Assembly (NCBI RefSeq): GCF_040712315.1 | Contig: NC_134024.1 | Coordinates: 23,758,658-23,822,657 of the forward strand | Direction of reading: 5' to 3' | DNA length: 64,000 bases | From: Castanea sativa | Taxonomy: Eukaryota; Streptophyta; Magnoliopsida; Fagales; Fagaceae | Part shown: one piece after another, positions 33,189 through 45,412 of the stretch | How the letters are laid out: each line of letters starts with the position of its first letter | Position numbering within the stretch: position 1 is the first letter of the stretch | Position numbers and translations under genes: made by a program | The notes under the pieces: model-generated | The model's input: only the letters and a program-made list of their open reading frames with translations | Database searches by the model: none | Told to the model about the DNA's origin: nothing

Positions 33189-36100
33189 GTAGTCAGATGT
33201 CTAGAGAGGTGATGAGTGAACAGTCGTCGGTCCGCGAGGGAGCAGGCTACGACGAGGTCTTCCAGTCAGGTCATAAGCCCGAGGAGAGCTTCTCTTGGTC
33301 ATCAGAGAGGGAAACATCAACCTAATCTCCTGACAAAGAAGTGGAAAGTTTTAGAGGAGAAGATGAGGAAGGGGTAGTAAGTAAAGGTGAAGACGAGGGT
33401 GATGAGGGGGAAGAGGAGAGGGAGAGTGACAGGAATGAGGAGGCCTTAGAAAGTACTTCGGGAGGTCCGGAGATGACCGTCCTTTCATCCTCCCCAAGAT
33501 ATGGACTGTCAATGACTTTCTGCCGACGATGTCAGATAAGGTTTTCAACACTTTACGTGATCGTTACCAAATTCTAGGCGACATCCCAATTCGTCTTCTT
33601 GGGAAGTTTAAGAAGTGTTATTCAAGGAAGACCGCGGACGTTAGCATGTACGATGCCATGTTCGCGGCAAGATTGAGGCTGCCACTAACGGCCAGTTGGC
33701 TAACTTTTTGGGTTTGTCTGTCAGCCAAATTGCCCCCAACGCTTGGAGGATATTCATTGGGGCTGAGATTTTGTGGGGTCATCTAAGTGGCAGGAACCGT
33801 CAGCTAACTCTTGATGAGTTCTTTTGGTGCTATCGACCTTAACATATCGCCTTGTCCCAGGGGATATACTACTTGGCAGCAAGGAAGAAGGGGCTGAAGT
33901 TGGTATCTGATATGCTTGATTCCAATAAGAATTGGAAGGGCAAGTATTTCTTTGTCAAAGGGACAAACTGGGTATGCCGTCAGGAAGAGTGGGAGACTAT
34001 GCCTCATGGTTTTGACAACACTTGGGCTTTTGTCAAGAATTCAGGTTAATCCCGTCTGTTTCTTCCCTTAGTTTATTTGTTTTAAATTTCTAACGCCATT
34101 TACTTTTCTTGTTTTCAGCTAGTGTTCGTCCTCATATCACAGACAAGCAAGAAGACTTTATCCATCGGGTAACAGAGATCTCATTAGTCGAGCAGAAGTG
34201 TCAAGACCTCATTACACTCGACGTTTTACACCTTTACTACGGAGGTCCGGAGCCGACGCTAGTAGCTCGTAAGTTAAACGCCTATTCTCGTCGACGTAAG
34301 TATCCCTTAATTTCTCCCATCGCTTTCTTTTTGTTGTTTCTTGTTCTAACTCTCGTCACTCATCTTTTGCAGAAATGGAGGGAGCTAGGTAGAGGGCGCT
34401 GGTGTGGGCAGCTGCTACCCGAAGGAAAGAAGAAGAAAAGAAAACAAAGGGGGAAGGGACATCCTCGTCAGCCCCTAAGGCCACCGGAAAGAGGGCTCCT
34501 AAAATGAAGGCTAACGGGAAGGACGATCTTCCTCCCAAGAAAGCTGTCGTCACCTTTGGGGATAAGCACCCCAAGAAATCATCGCCCCTTAAGCCGAGCC
34601 AAGGGGTAGGCAAAGGTTTAATGACGACATCAGGCCCTGTCACTCAGGGACCTGATCGTCGCCTTCTTACCCACAAGGACTATGTCGTTAAGGTGATGGA
34701 GTCCATCATCAAGGGTAAGGAAAAAGATCCTTGTGCTGAGCAAGTGACAAAGGAGTTGGGGCCGTCAGGCCTTTTTTACCTTGCCCGGGTATGTTTCTTC
34801 CTTTCTTTCTTTACTGACTTTTGTGTTCAATAAGCTGACAGCTTTTCTATCATATAGGCACTGGTCCGTATGAAGGCATTGCAAGACAGAAGTGTCGCTA
34901 AAGAGGGGGTGATTACTCGTCTACACAAGCGCATCAAGAACCTGACTGACAGGCAAGAGCAATACAAGGAAGCTCTTTATACTCTCAATCAGAAGGTGAA
35001 GGAGCTAAATGAAAAGCTGTAGGAGGAACGTCTGAGGGAAAAATGCATGTACGCAGCGGAAAATAAATAGATCTACTTCATTTGTAATTGTTAACATGTA
35101 CTATGTAAGTTTCAGAATATAGAACAAAAGAGTGTACCTTGGAGTGGTGAATTTCAAAACCGAAGATCAGAAGCACTTGGGAACACTTTCAATCTTCACT
35201 CCAATTCCACTAATGCCCAAAATGTGTGGTCTCTCAATCAATTTCAAAGGGAGGATAATAGAGTGTCTCACTCTCACATACACACCACTTCACAATGATG
35301 TTTCTCTTTTTCATATATTAAAATTATGTATGTTTCTCTCCTTATAACTGATTATCTAATTGGGCTAGCCTTTTGGGCTTAAGTGTGTGGCTTGGAGTAG
35401 GACCAAAAGTGACCAATAAGACACTAGCTCTAATAGGCCTTGGGCTTTTCTGTCAACTCTTGACAAGTCCAAAATTACCATTAACTATATTTAATACCAC
35501 TATATAAATATAGTTGCACTCTAGGCCTTATTTATAAATTATATCCCAAGACTTTATTGTATATGTAACCCCTTCATAAAATATTCGTAGTAACACAAAG
35601 TCATGAATGTAAACTGCTACTTTGTAAATTATTACATCTTATCCTTAAGTACCCGATTTATTCCTTTAAGTTATTCATCATATATTTATGAAATCCAATT
35701 TCATAAATATATACTCTAGCAACAATTTACTAAAGTAGTTAGGCCTAACATTCTGAATAACAAACCCATTAAACTTATCTCAAGGGAATATTTTGTATCT
35801 CCGTTAAGAGACTATGAATTCCATCTTGAGAATATATGTTCCATCAACATTAAATGTGGTTGCCCAACATACTGAGGTTTTGACCGTAACTCTAGATCTC
35901 ACTCCTGATATATTAAAGCAACCTACATCTCATGATCAAGTCCATTATTCTCTCATAATTAAGAGTTCATGTAAATACAAGTCGTGACTTTATTATTCAT
36001 TTGACAGTCATTAGGAGAATAATAAATCTCACACTGATCCAGTTCAATATGTTTTAACTCTTAAAACATATCAACATATCAACTAGAAATCTCTATTTCC

Positions 36101-36887
36101 ATGATCAAGACAAATCATCTTAGTTGATATGTTATAGTCTTCGCAGATAAAATGCCCAATTTGATCACCGACTACGAACTACAATTCTGAGTTTACAAAG
36201 AACTTGTGATTTATATCTTCTGTGACTTTCCACATAAATCACATACTATGCATCTCATGGACTATATAATAATGTCTCAATATTCATGTTACTTTTATTT
36301 TTAGATAATAACAAAACAACTTTATTAAACACAACATTAAGTCATAAATAATAACATACATAGCATCATACAATAGGATTTAAGGGCATTAATCCTAATA
36401 GGGTCATTAGAAGAAAAAAGAACAAGAGGCTAAGGCGACGGTGGAAAATGAGCTAACGGCTCTTCTAGGCCAGGTGAAGATGGCCAAGAATGACGCTGTG
36501 GCAGAGTTTAAGGCTTCGCAACCTTTTATAGATGCTTGCACTGTCTATTATGGTGACGAGTTTAAGGACTTCCTAAAGCAGGTCAAGTTCGTCTACCCTA
36601 ATTTGGATTTATCCAAGGTCACTATGGACGATCTTTTGCCATCAACACCCGTAAGCGATACTGTTTTTGAGGAAAGTGACAACTCCACCAAGTCTGAGAA
36701 GGATCCAAAAGATGATAGTGTCGTCCTCACCCAACCCACCGTGGACTAGCCCGTCATCCCTTTGACCCCGTCGGCCAACCCTCCTAATGCTAAAGACCCT
36801 TCTAATGCTGAAGATCCTTCTGCTCAAGGCATCCAAGCTCTTCCTCCTAAGGGTGACGAGAACCCACAAAACCCCCCGACCTCCTAA
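33189..36887 (+). pseudogene. antisense multi-exon ORF of the gypsy element (split by solo LTR)
   Basis: This frame runs opposite to gag-pol. The first long exon begins near MSREVMSEQSSVREG, is acidic, then has VNDFLPTMSDKVFNTLRDRY and, after a shift, QLANFLGLSVSQIAPNAW and TMPHGFDNTW. Introns with GT/AG ends fit at 34045-34118, 34296-34372 and 34789-34857. Removing them joins frames (for example FVKNS-ASVRPHI). Exon 4 is a coiled-coil-like VRMKALQDRSVAKEG to VKELNEKL region, cut by the LTR at 35033. It resumes at 36401 with EQEAKATVENELTALLG and ends DENPQNPPTS at 36887. Internal stops and shifts make it a pseudogene. Its biochemical function is unknown to me. Confidence 0.75.
35033..36400. 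mobile_element. solo copia LTR nested in the antisense ORF
   Basis: It starts TGAGGGAAAAATGCATG and ends TTAAGGGCATTAATCCTAATA. It aligns along its length with the solo LTR at 53205-54760 and the copia 3' LTR at 58966-60605, in the same orientation. The coding frame on either side belongs to one exon, so this is an insertion. The adjacent 5-mers (ACGTC and GGGTC) match only partly as a target duplication. Confidence 0.85.
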
Positions 36888-37079
36888 ACTTAGCCTTTTC
36901 TTTTTTTTGTAAATTTGATCTAATTTCCATATAATGTTTTAATGCCCTTTTTTTTTTTGGGCTTTACTTTATTTATGGTATTTTATGCTCGTTGCTTTCA
37001 GCATATATGTGTTGCATTTTATTTGTAGGTGTGTATGTTTATTCTTTGCGCTTGTATGTATGCTAGGATATGTTTGTAC

Positions 37080-37735
37080 TTGGTAAACTAGGATGAACCG
37101 TCCACTTAAGGTGTCATCATGACCTAGCCTCATCTAATTTAACGATTTCAACCCGACTTTTTTGAACCCGTCCTTTTTGTGAACTAGTAAATTTGTCCAC
37201 CTTTGGACTTTTTACTGAATTCGTTCACTGATGGATATCCTCACAAGATGAACTCGTCCACTTGTGAATTCGTCCATTTGTGGACTAATCATGGATCCGT
37301 CTACTAGTGGATTTAAATAGTTCGTTTATTCATGGATTTTTTATCCTCGTGGGATAAACTCGTCCACATATGGACTCAACTATGGATCTGTCCACTTGTG
37401 GACAATAGTATTACTTTACCCTTGTGGGATGAACTCGTCCATTTATGGACTAAGTCATGAACCCGTCCACTTAATTATGGATCCGTCCACTTTAGTTATA
37501 GATCTGTCCCCTTGTGGACTTGCTAAAATTGGGCCATCCTTGTGGGATGAACTCGTCCACTAAATGAACGTAATCATGGATTCGTCCACCTGTGGACTTA
37601 ATAGTGAATTCGTCCACTTGTGGACTTTATGTTGACTCATCCTCACATGATAAGGTCGTCCACTTCTAGACTTAATTATGAATCTGCCCACTTATGGACT
37701 AACGAATTTGTCCATTTGTGGACTTGATAGGCACG
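37080..37735 (+). repeat. tandem repeat with palindromic GTCCACTTGTGGAC core
   Basis: More than a dozen degenerate units combine 'ATGGATCCGTCCACTTGTGG', 'GGGATGAACTCGTCCAC' and variants, spaced about 25-60 bases apart. They lie between the antisense ORF and the end of pol. Tat-type elements are known to carry variable tandem repeats in this place. Confidence 0.85.
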
Positions 37736-37926
37736 TAGAATAAACATGTAGAAACAAGATAAATACGCCAGTTATTTCTGAATAAACTCCTCTTATTATG
37801 ATAAATGCATATAGAAAAACTGTTCTTTAAAGAGGAAAACGGCCCTATGGGCTTAAAAAGTACTGTACCAAAAATTAACTAAAATAAATTGGAGAATGAG
37901 GAGTGTCGCTTTTCATGTTATTATGT

Positions 37927-39170
37927 CTACTGGTAGTATTTCCAGAGATGCTTGGTGTTCCACGGGTGGTGCAACTTATGTCCATCCAGTGTTTCCAGGT
38001 GATAGGTGCCTTTCCTCAGCCATGACGTGATTCTGTGGGGTCCTTCCCAGTTTGGGCTAAGCTTTCCTTGTACGAGGTCTCTAGCAGGGCCCATTACCTT
38101 CCTTAAGACGAGGTCTCCAACCTTGAAGTCTCGGTATTTAACGCGGGATTTGTAGTGCTTGGCCATGAGGTCCTGGTATCATGAGAGTCTTTGTTCAGCT
38201 GTCACCCTGACTTCATCTAGTAGATCAAGCTATAGACGCATAGCCTCATCGTTCTTTCTTTCATCATGATTTCCCACTCTGTAGGTCGTAAGGCTGACTT
38301 CTGCTGGGATGACTGCCTTGCTTCCATACACTAGTCAAAATGGTGTTTCCCCAATAGGCATTCTTGCTGTCGTCCTATATGCCCATAGTACGCTTGGTAG
38401 CTCTTCTGGCCATATACCTTTCGCCCCCTTAAGCCGAGTCTTAATGATCTTAAGCAAGGATTGGTTCATGACCTCAACTTGTCTATTGGCTTGTGGGTGG
38501 GCTAGGGAGGAGTAATGGTTTTTTATTCCCAACTATGAGCAAAAATCTCTAAAGGAGTCGTTGTTGAACTACTTCCCATTGTCGAAGACTAAGACTCTAG
38601 GGATTCCATATCTACAATGTTTTTCCAGACGAAGCTCCTCACATTCGTCTCCATAATGGTAGCCAAGGCTTCTACTTCTACCCATTTAGTGAAATAGTCT
38701 AAACCAACTACAAGGTACTTCAGCTGCCGTATTGCTACCGGGAATGGACCCATGATGTCGAGTCCCCATTAAGCGAATGGCCACGGGGCTGTTATCGGAG
38801 TCAATTCTTCCGTCGACTGTCTGATGGCATTACTAAACCCTTGACATTTGTCATAGGCTTTGACATAAGTTTGGGCGTCATTCTGCATAGTAGGCCAATA
38901 ATATCCAGCTCGAACCATTTTATGTACTAATGACCGCGACCCTGAATGGTTGCCACAAATCCCTTCATGCACTTATCTCATGACATAATCTGCTTCTTCG
39001 AGACTTAAACATCTCAGATACAGTCGAGAGAAGCCCCTCTTAGACAAGATGTATTTTGTCAAGACGAACCGTGTTGCCTGAGCCTTCAACTTTCTTGCAG
39101 CCTCATTTCCCTCTAGTAGTTTGCCGTCTTTCAAATAGGAAACTATTGGTGTAGTCCAATTGGTCTTCAA
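37927..39170 (-). CDS. gypsy integrase (broken)
   Basis: In minus-strand order: the zinc-binding part with CGNHSGSRSLVHK and YVKAYDKCQGFSN (first Cys of the CxxC pair replaced by Tyr). Core pieces include GIKNHYSSLAHPQANRQVE, with the Glu near EVMNQSLLK. The C-terminal domain is HYKSRVKYRDFKVGDLVLRK to HPWNTKHLWKYYQ. At least three stops interrupt it. No chromodomain is visible. Confidence 0.85.
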
Positions 39171-39700
39171 GTTACTTCTTGCACACCAACGTCATCTATC
39201 AAGGGTGAAATTTGAACAAAGGAAAGTACTTTACCGGGGAGAGGCATGTGTTCGGCTGACGCGGCTTTGGCAAGGAGATCAGCTTGCTCGTTTTCTTCTC
39301 TAGGGATTTGGAAGAACTTGGCTTGTAGTTTGCTGACACATTTTTGCACTTGATCCAGATACTTCTTCATCCTTTCTCCTTTGCACTCGTAGTCGCTGTT
39401 TACTTGACTGGTGACTACTTGAGAATCGCCGCGCTGACGGTAGCCAGAGATACAACTAAATAGAGGAATAATTCTTCCCTTAGCTTTGATGGACTCAACA
39501 ATGGTGGGGAAGAGAGGTAGGCCTTCAGGTCCTCGAATGCTTGCTAAAACTCGGCCGTCCATTCGAAGGCTTTCTTCAACGTGCGAAAGAAAGGTAGACA
39601 CTTATCCATTACTTTGGACACGAACCTATTAATCGCGGCTATCTTGTCATTGAGGATTTGTTCTTCTTTCACGTTTTTAAGGGGGGTTCCATTTCTATTA
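39167..39700 (-). CDS. gypsy RNase H region with internal deletion
   Basis: The frame starts with the HVEESLRMDGRVLASI segment, which is derived from RT-linked RNase H but shifted. It then jumps to DSQVVTSQVNSDYECKGERM and PREENEQADLLAKAASA of the second RNase H. Compared with the first element, about 600 bases between these points are missing, including the catalytic Glu motif. Confidence 0.75.
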
Positions 39701-39704
39701 TGGC

Positions 39705-40418
39705 CTAGATCTTGTCCGGGTTAGCCTCAATGCCTCCCTGGGACACCATGTACCCTAGGAATTTCCTTGCTGTTACTCTGAAGGCACACTTGCCTGGATT
39801 AAGCTTCATGCTGTAGGAGCAAAGGGTGTCGAATGTTTCCCTGAGATCCTCCAAGTGATCATCCTCCCTTCGGCTTTTTACTAGCATGTCGTCAATATAG
39901 GCCTGGACATTTCTCCCAATCTGCTGTGCGAACATCTTGTTCATGAGCCTCTGATACATCGCGCTAGCATTTTTTAGGCTAAACGGCATTACCTTATAAC
40001 AGAAGAGGCCCTAGCTAGTAACGAACGAAGTCTTCCCCTAATTTGCTTCGTCCATTCTGATCTAGTTTTAACCCAAAAAGGCATCCATGAAGCTTAATAA
40101 CTAGTGTTGAGTTGTAGAGTCAACCAGGACGTCGACCCGCGGGAGGGGGTAGCTATCTTTGGGGCAAGCCTTGTTCTGGTCCTTGAAGTCTACGGACATC
40201 CTCCATTTTCCACTGGCTTTCTTGAGCATTACCACGTTTTCCAGCCAGTCGGGGTAGTAAACTTCCCTGATGAAATTCACATCATGTAGCTTGGGAACTT
40301 CTTCTGCTATAGCTTGGTCTCGTTCTAGGGTGAACACCCGTTTCTTCTGACGGATGGGTGGAAAGGAGGGTGACACATTCAGCCTGTGCACCATGACCGA
40401 TGGGTCTATTCTCGGCAT
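39705..40418 (-). CDS. gypsy reverse transcriptase (broken)
   Basis: Pieces are WLENVVMLKKASGKWRMSV, then FKDQNKACPKDSYPLP, then MPFSLKNASAMYQRLMN, then AYIDDMLVKS with the YxDD motif. Motif A lies in a stretch with stops (40030-40100). The frame at 40101-40418 is followed by a second at 39705-39989. Confidence 0.88.
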
Positions 40419-40475
40419 GTCTTCATGGCTCCAAGCAAATACATCCCAGTTATCTTTGAGAAAAGCTACAATTGC

Positions 40476-41312
40476 TTAGAGGACCACTAGGCTAGCGAGG
40501 GTACCAAACCTAGTTGTTTGATTAGGCTTGGAGTCATCGAGAAGTATTTCTTCAAGCCTTTCAACGAGCTCTGTCACTATCTGGTGTTCTTCTATATTCA
40601 TGGCCTGGAGGTGGTCGTCCATCTCCATCATAGCTACGTAGCATTCGCGTGCAGCCACCTGATTTTCGCGCAGCTCTCCTATTCCATAATCAGTAGGGAA
40701 TTTGATCATTAAGTGATAAGTCAAGGTTACAGCCTTCCATGAGTTGAGGGTGGGTCGTCCTAGGATGGCATTGTAAGCAAATGAGCAGTCGACCACAAGG
40801 AATGTTACGTCTTTAGTGATCTATTGGGGGTAATCGCCCACCGTCACAAATAATGTGACTACACCAAGGGGAAACACCCTTGTTCCTCTAAAACTGACGA
40901 GCGAAGCATTCGTCGGAACCAGTCGCTCTCTATCAATCCTCATCTGCTGGAATGCGGGGTCGTAGAGAATGTCAGCTAAGCTGCCATTATCAACCAGAAC
41001 CTGGTGCATGTTGTGATTCCCTATTCGTATACTAACAACAAGTGCATCGTCATACGGGTGGTGAAGACGTCAAGCATCTTCTTCCGAGAATTTGATGACG
41101 GGGTTGTTGATCTGCATCATCTTTGGTATGGAACCCATCAGCTGGACGTTTTGAACCATCTTGAGGTAAGTCTTACGGGCCTTTTTGGATGACCTAGTAG
41201 CCGTTGTGCCCCCTATAATCATTCTTATATCTCTTATGGGGCGGTCTAAGACGCTCATTCTCCCGTTAGGGAACTTGTTCTTGAGGTAGATCCGCTTTCT
41301 CCTTGCTGACAA
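40476..41312 (-). CDS. gypsy aspartic protease and linker (broken)
   Basis: The active-site segment reads VLVDNGSLADILYDPAF, where the usual form is DNGSSADIL. It is followed by a second frame with VDCSFAYNAILGRPTLN and the acidic linker. Stops separate the pieces. Confidence 0.82.
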
Positions 41313-42600
41313 ACCTCTGTAACTTTCCTTGCTTGATAAGAGCTTTAATTTGTTGCTTCAAGTCATAGCAATTAGCTATGTCATGGCCGTGATCACAGTG
41401 GAAGTGGCAATACCTGTCTCTAGACCTCTTATTAGGATCTCCCTTTAACTTGTCGGGAAAAGTCAAGGCTCCTTCGTCCTTAATTTGCATCAAGACTTAG
41501 TCGATCGGGGAAATCAACGAGGTGAAGCTTGTGAAATTTCCCGCGGATGGCTTGGAGCATTTGTCCTCCTACCGTTCTCCGGTCCTAGCCATCTTCCCCC
41601 CTCCCCTGTCCGACTGTATGTCTTCCTGTCTTTCCCTCTTCTTAAGCTTCTCTTCTCAAGCCAACAGTGCGTCTTCCGCGTTCATGTATCTGGTCACCCT
41701 GTAAAGCACATCTGACATAGTCTTTGGGTCGTTCTTATATACAGAAAATAGGAACTTACCCTTTCGTAGCCCAGTGTATGCCGCCATGAGTATCTTGTCA
41801 TCCGCTTCATCGATCGAGAGGGCCTCCTTGTTAAAGCGAGTTATGTAAGATCTTAGTGTCTCGTCTTCCTACTGCTTAATGTTCATCAAGCATGCAGTGG
41901 ACTTCTTATACCTATGCCCCCCGATGAAGTGTGAGGCAAATTGGGTGCTTAACTCCTTGAGGTACCAATGGAGTTGGGTGTCAACTTGCTAAACTAGATC
42001 CTTGCGGGTCCCTTCAATGTGGTGGGGAAAGCTCTGCACATGATCTTGTCCGGCACCTCTTGAAGGTGCATCAGGGTCTTAAAAGACTCCAAGTGATCTA
42101 AGGGGTCCTTGGATCCATTGTAATTTTCCACTTGTGGCATACAAAACTTCGATGGAAGGGGGAATGAAGTGACAGACGCTGTGAATGGGGAATCATTTCG
42201 ATGTACTAAGTCATCGAGGTCGCTAAACACCCATCCTCTAAAGGCGTTCATCATAAAGTCCATTCATTCCTTCATCATCTGCATCTCGATGACTATGTGA
42301 GATGGAACCGTATCAGTGACAGATGGCCGGCTCGTGTCATGTCATTCCGGTCTACTTGGGGCGTTGCTACCCTCCGACCCTTCCTGGTTCCTTCTCTTAG
42401 CACTGGTTCCTTCTCGATCTTCCTCCTGAGTATTAGTTACCGCGTTCTTTTGGTGCAGTTGCTCTTCTAGGTCATGGTTTTACTTGGTTAGGCGTTCTAC
42501 AGCTGCAGCGAGAGTCTAAACTTGTCTCTCGAGGGCAGTGGTACATAGTTCGTCCCCTTGAGTGTTGGTGGTGGTTGCCATTGAGCAAGTGAATACCATG
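41266..42600 (-). CDS. gypsy gag with zinc knuckle (broken)
   Basis: The start is at [11 protein letters not shown] (about 42580). The gag core ([31 protein letters not shown]) is in 41994-42263, with the central part to 41500 shifted. [15 protein letters not shown] knuckle is in 41266-41493. It is homologous to the gag at 3788-4876 but has at least five stops. Confidence 0.85.
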
Positions 42601-42649
42601 CAACTCTTTGTCCAGGAAGTAGTAGTATGGCTTACTTCCTACTCGTCGT

Positions 42650-42669
42650 TTCCCATAGACGGCATCAAC
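42650..42669 (-). other. gypsy primer binding site
   Basis: The minus strand reads GTTGATGCCGTCTATGGG beside the LTR. The third element has the less mutated TTTGGCGCCGTCTGTGG in the same place. Confidence 0.7.
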
Positions 42670-43283
42670 TGATGATGTTGAAAAATTTTTAGTGAGCCAT
42701 ACGGTCCTCACGTGCTCCAAGCAAGACCTACACAACATAAAAGGAAGTAGAAGAACCTATGAAGAGTACCGGTGTGGTACCGGCCAAAGACCCTCCAACG
42801 GTCAAGTTAGAGAAATCTCTTGTTCACAACTCTAGAGTGCCAGAGCTAGGGTGAATTAAGCGTACCTTGGTTTGTGAGAATTTTGAGGTTTTTATAGTAG
42901 TGTAGGGTTGATATCCACACCTTAGTTCAAAAATTCTTTCCTTGTAGGAGAGAATCTCTTTAATCCGTGTATCTCCAGGAATTCTTTCCTTCTAGGAGTT
43001 TTCTTGATTAGGGTTAAGCGTGGGGCACAAGATGCTTCCTTATACACGCATAAATGGAGACCAAGTAAGGCCACGTCAGGCTCGTCAAAGGTTTACGTAT
43101 CCCCTTCAGCTTATCCCTCTCAGCTTCCTATGTCGTCATCCAAGATGCAGCTGTCAACTTCGAGGTGGAGCCATAGACTTTACACTGTTGTCATCTCTCA
43201 TGAGTAATGGTGACGACCTTGTTATGACCGTCGCCTTTTACCTTGTCACGGTGAGTATCAGTATTACAAAATTACCCTTATCA
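42670..43283 (-). repeat. 5' LTR of the 11.2-kb gypsy element
   Basis: It starts TGATGATGTTG and ends CCCTTATCA on the plus strand, 614 bases. It is homologous to 32080-32695 and has TTTTTATAGTAGTGTAGGG near the likely promoter. Confidence 0.92.
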
Positions 43284-43432
43284 CTAGAGTATATACATCG
43301 TATGTTATCATAAAAGAAATGACAAGAGGACTTATTTTGAATGTCCACTTCAATTCATTCTAGTAAAACTACAATGACATCAATGGTAAACATTTTCAAG
43401 CTATATAATGTTTTAATTGTGTTGGCGAGAAT

Positions 43433-44875
43433 CATAGTTTTGAAACCCGGACCAGACTATACGTTTCGACCGGGAAAACCTCGAACCACTCATGTTTGCA
43501 GTTCTTTTAGCCTCAAGAACCGCTCTATGGAAAAAAAGCAGAGAGCCTTAGGAACCGCGGTCAAACCTCACGGTTCCCTTTGAATCTGAACCTAAAAAAA
43601 AAAACACAGAAAAGGAGAGATTATCATTGAAAAGAGTGATCTAGAAAAGCCTGTGAATGATGGAGAGAATGGAAGGCCAGTGGTGAGGAGTACCAGGGGC
43701 TTTGAGAATGGATTTGTTGAATTTGAAAGGGTAATTTAGGGATTTGAGCAAGAAGGGGAGATCTTCGTCGAGTTTGGACTTTAGAGGAGGAAAGGAACTA
43801 TAGACGAGAGGGGAGATTTCTGGCTTTGTTCTCCGTTGGTAATTGTGTGTGACAGGGTGAGAGCATGAGAGAAAGAGACTGAGAAAGAGGAGCTAGAGAC
43901 GCAGAAAGGAAAGTAAAAGAAGAGAGGACAGAGGAGTTAGATGAGAGGAGTGGGGATGGGATGGGATGGAGAAACGTGTGTGGAGGATAAAAATCAAGAG
44001 AAAAAAATAAAAAGAAAGAGAAACATATGGTCTGTGATGTAAGGAAAGAAAGGAAAAAGAATAAAAAATCACAATTTACCGCAATATTTTCACAATATTT
44101 CACAATAAATTTTATGTAAAAGATAGTTATTAGTTAATATTGGTAAGTAAAAAAATAATTTTAATGGTGAGTTCAAATTAAAATTAGTAACAACTTTTCA
44201 CATAAATTTTATTGTGAAAGCATTGCTAAAAATGTTGTAGAGTTCTTTGCTGCTTCTAAACACCTACTACGTGCTTTATTGCTATCAACTATAATGATGG
44301 CTTGTTGTCAACCACTCCCTCCTTGGGTTTTGTTATTTATTTAACTTTAACCATTTTTAAATGCATGGACGTTGACTATTCAAATGGCTCTTCAGATCTC
44401 ATCTAGCTTTTGATTTTTTTTTTTTTTTTAATTCATAATAAGTGGTGAACATTGACTATTCAAATGGGCTTGGAGGTTGGGAAAAAAAAAAGATCCGCAT
44501 AGTCAAATGGGCTTGGGCATGGGCATGTATCTTAACTATATTATCCAGTTTTATAAAATAAAAATGATTAGGTACTAAATTGTACTTTGTTATGACTTAA
44601 AAATAATTTAAAAACTCAATAGCTATTTATGTTTTTTTAGAATTTAATAATTCTTATTTATATTATGAAAGTTATGTTATAAAAAATACCATCTATATTT
44701 GTTTTGGATTATTTTAGTTAAATTTTCAATTTTTATTTATTTAATATATTTATTATAATTTAAATAATTATTAAATTAATTATGACGTCATCATAGTTCG
44801 ATCCCGGTTCGACCTCAAAAACCTTGAACCTCTCCCTTTTATGGTTCAATGAACGGTCCGAGTCTGAAAACCATG
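43433..44875. mobile_element. hAT-like nonautonomous element
   Basis: The left end CATAGTTTTGAAACCCGGACC mirrors the right end GGTCCGAGTCTGAAAACCATG. The flanks GCGAGAAT and GAGAGAAT agree at 7 of 8 positions, as for an old 8-bp duplication. Subterminal TTCGACC and GGTTC boxes recur at both ends. The interior is AT-rich with no transposase motif. Confidence 0.65.
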
Positions 44876-45412
44876 GAGAGAATCCATCTTTGCTTATGTT
44901 TGTGGCATGTATCTTATCAATATTCTAATCATCTTCATCTAAATTGTGATAGGTTATATGTCAGATATCTAAATTCAATTCTTTTATCGATAAAAGAATT
45001 GAATTGGAAACTTTCTAAAATAATCTTGACAGGTTTCATTTCATACAGATTTGCCTATCTCATAATTGGCTTTGAGGAACTACACTTAGGAAAAGCCACT
45101 TTTTTAAAACTCGTGTAGCAAACATCTTTAAGAAATCTCATTGATTGATGGCGACTTCATACACACTCTCACACTTTCACAAATAGTGCAAGCAATGCAC
45201 GCACGATATCACAGAAAGAGAAAGACAGAAGTATACTGAAATGAAATTGTCATGTTCAGTTTCAAGCTTATGAATTATCAAATACACCTACAAGAACTCC
45301 TCAAAATTAATGCTACCCACTCACAAAGTCACAATGGATCACGTTGACAGTGGCTCTGATGGCATATTAGATCTCTAGCTGCGTCACCTGAACGTTTCGG
45401 TTTCTAATTTAA
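44876..45412. other. intergenic DNA; nothing recognised
   Basis: Short ORFs here have no known motif. The boundary at 45413 is where homology with 23440 begins. Confidence 0.5.

Larger units (their letters stand above)
32080..43283 (-). mobile_element. complete Tat-like Ty3/gypsy element with antisense ORF
   Basis: LTRs at both ends are flanked by identical CTAGA (32075-32079 and 43284-43288). Minus-strand order is 5' LTR, PBS, gag, protease, RT, RNase H, integrase, a tandem-repeat region, an ORF on the opposite strand, the PPT (AGTAGGGGGTAGC) and the 3' LTR. Gag-pol has many stops and an internal deletion in the RNase H region. The 1.37-kb solo copia LTR at 35033-36400 is nested. An ORF antisense to the element between pol and the 3' LTR is a known trait of some Tat-type elements. 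Confidence 0.93.
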
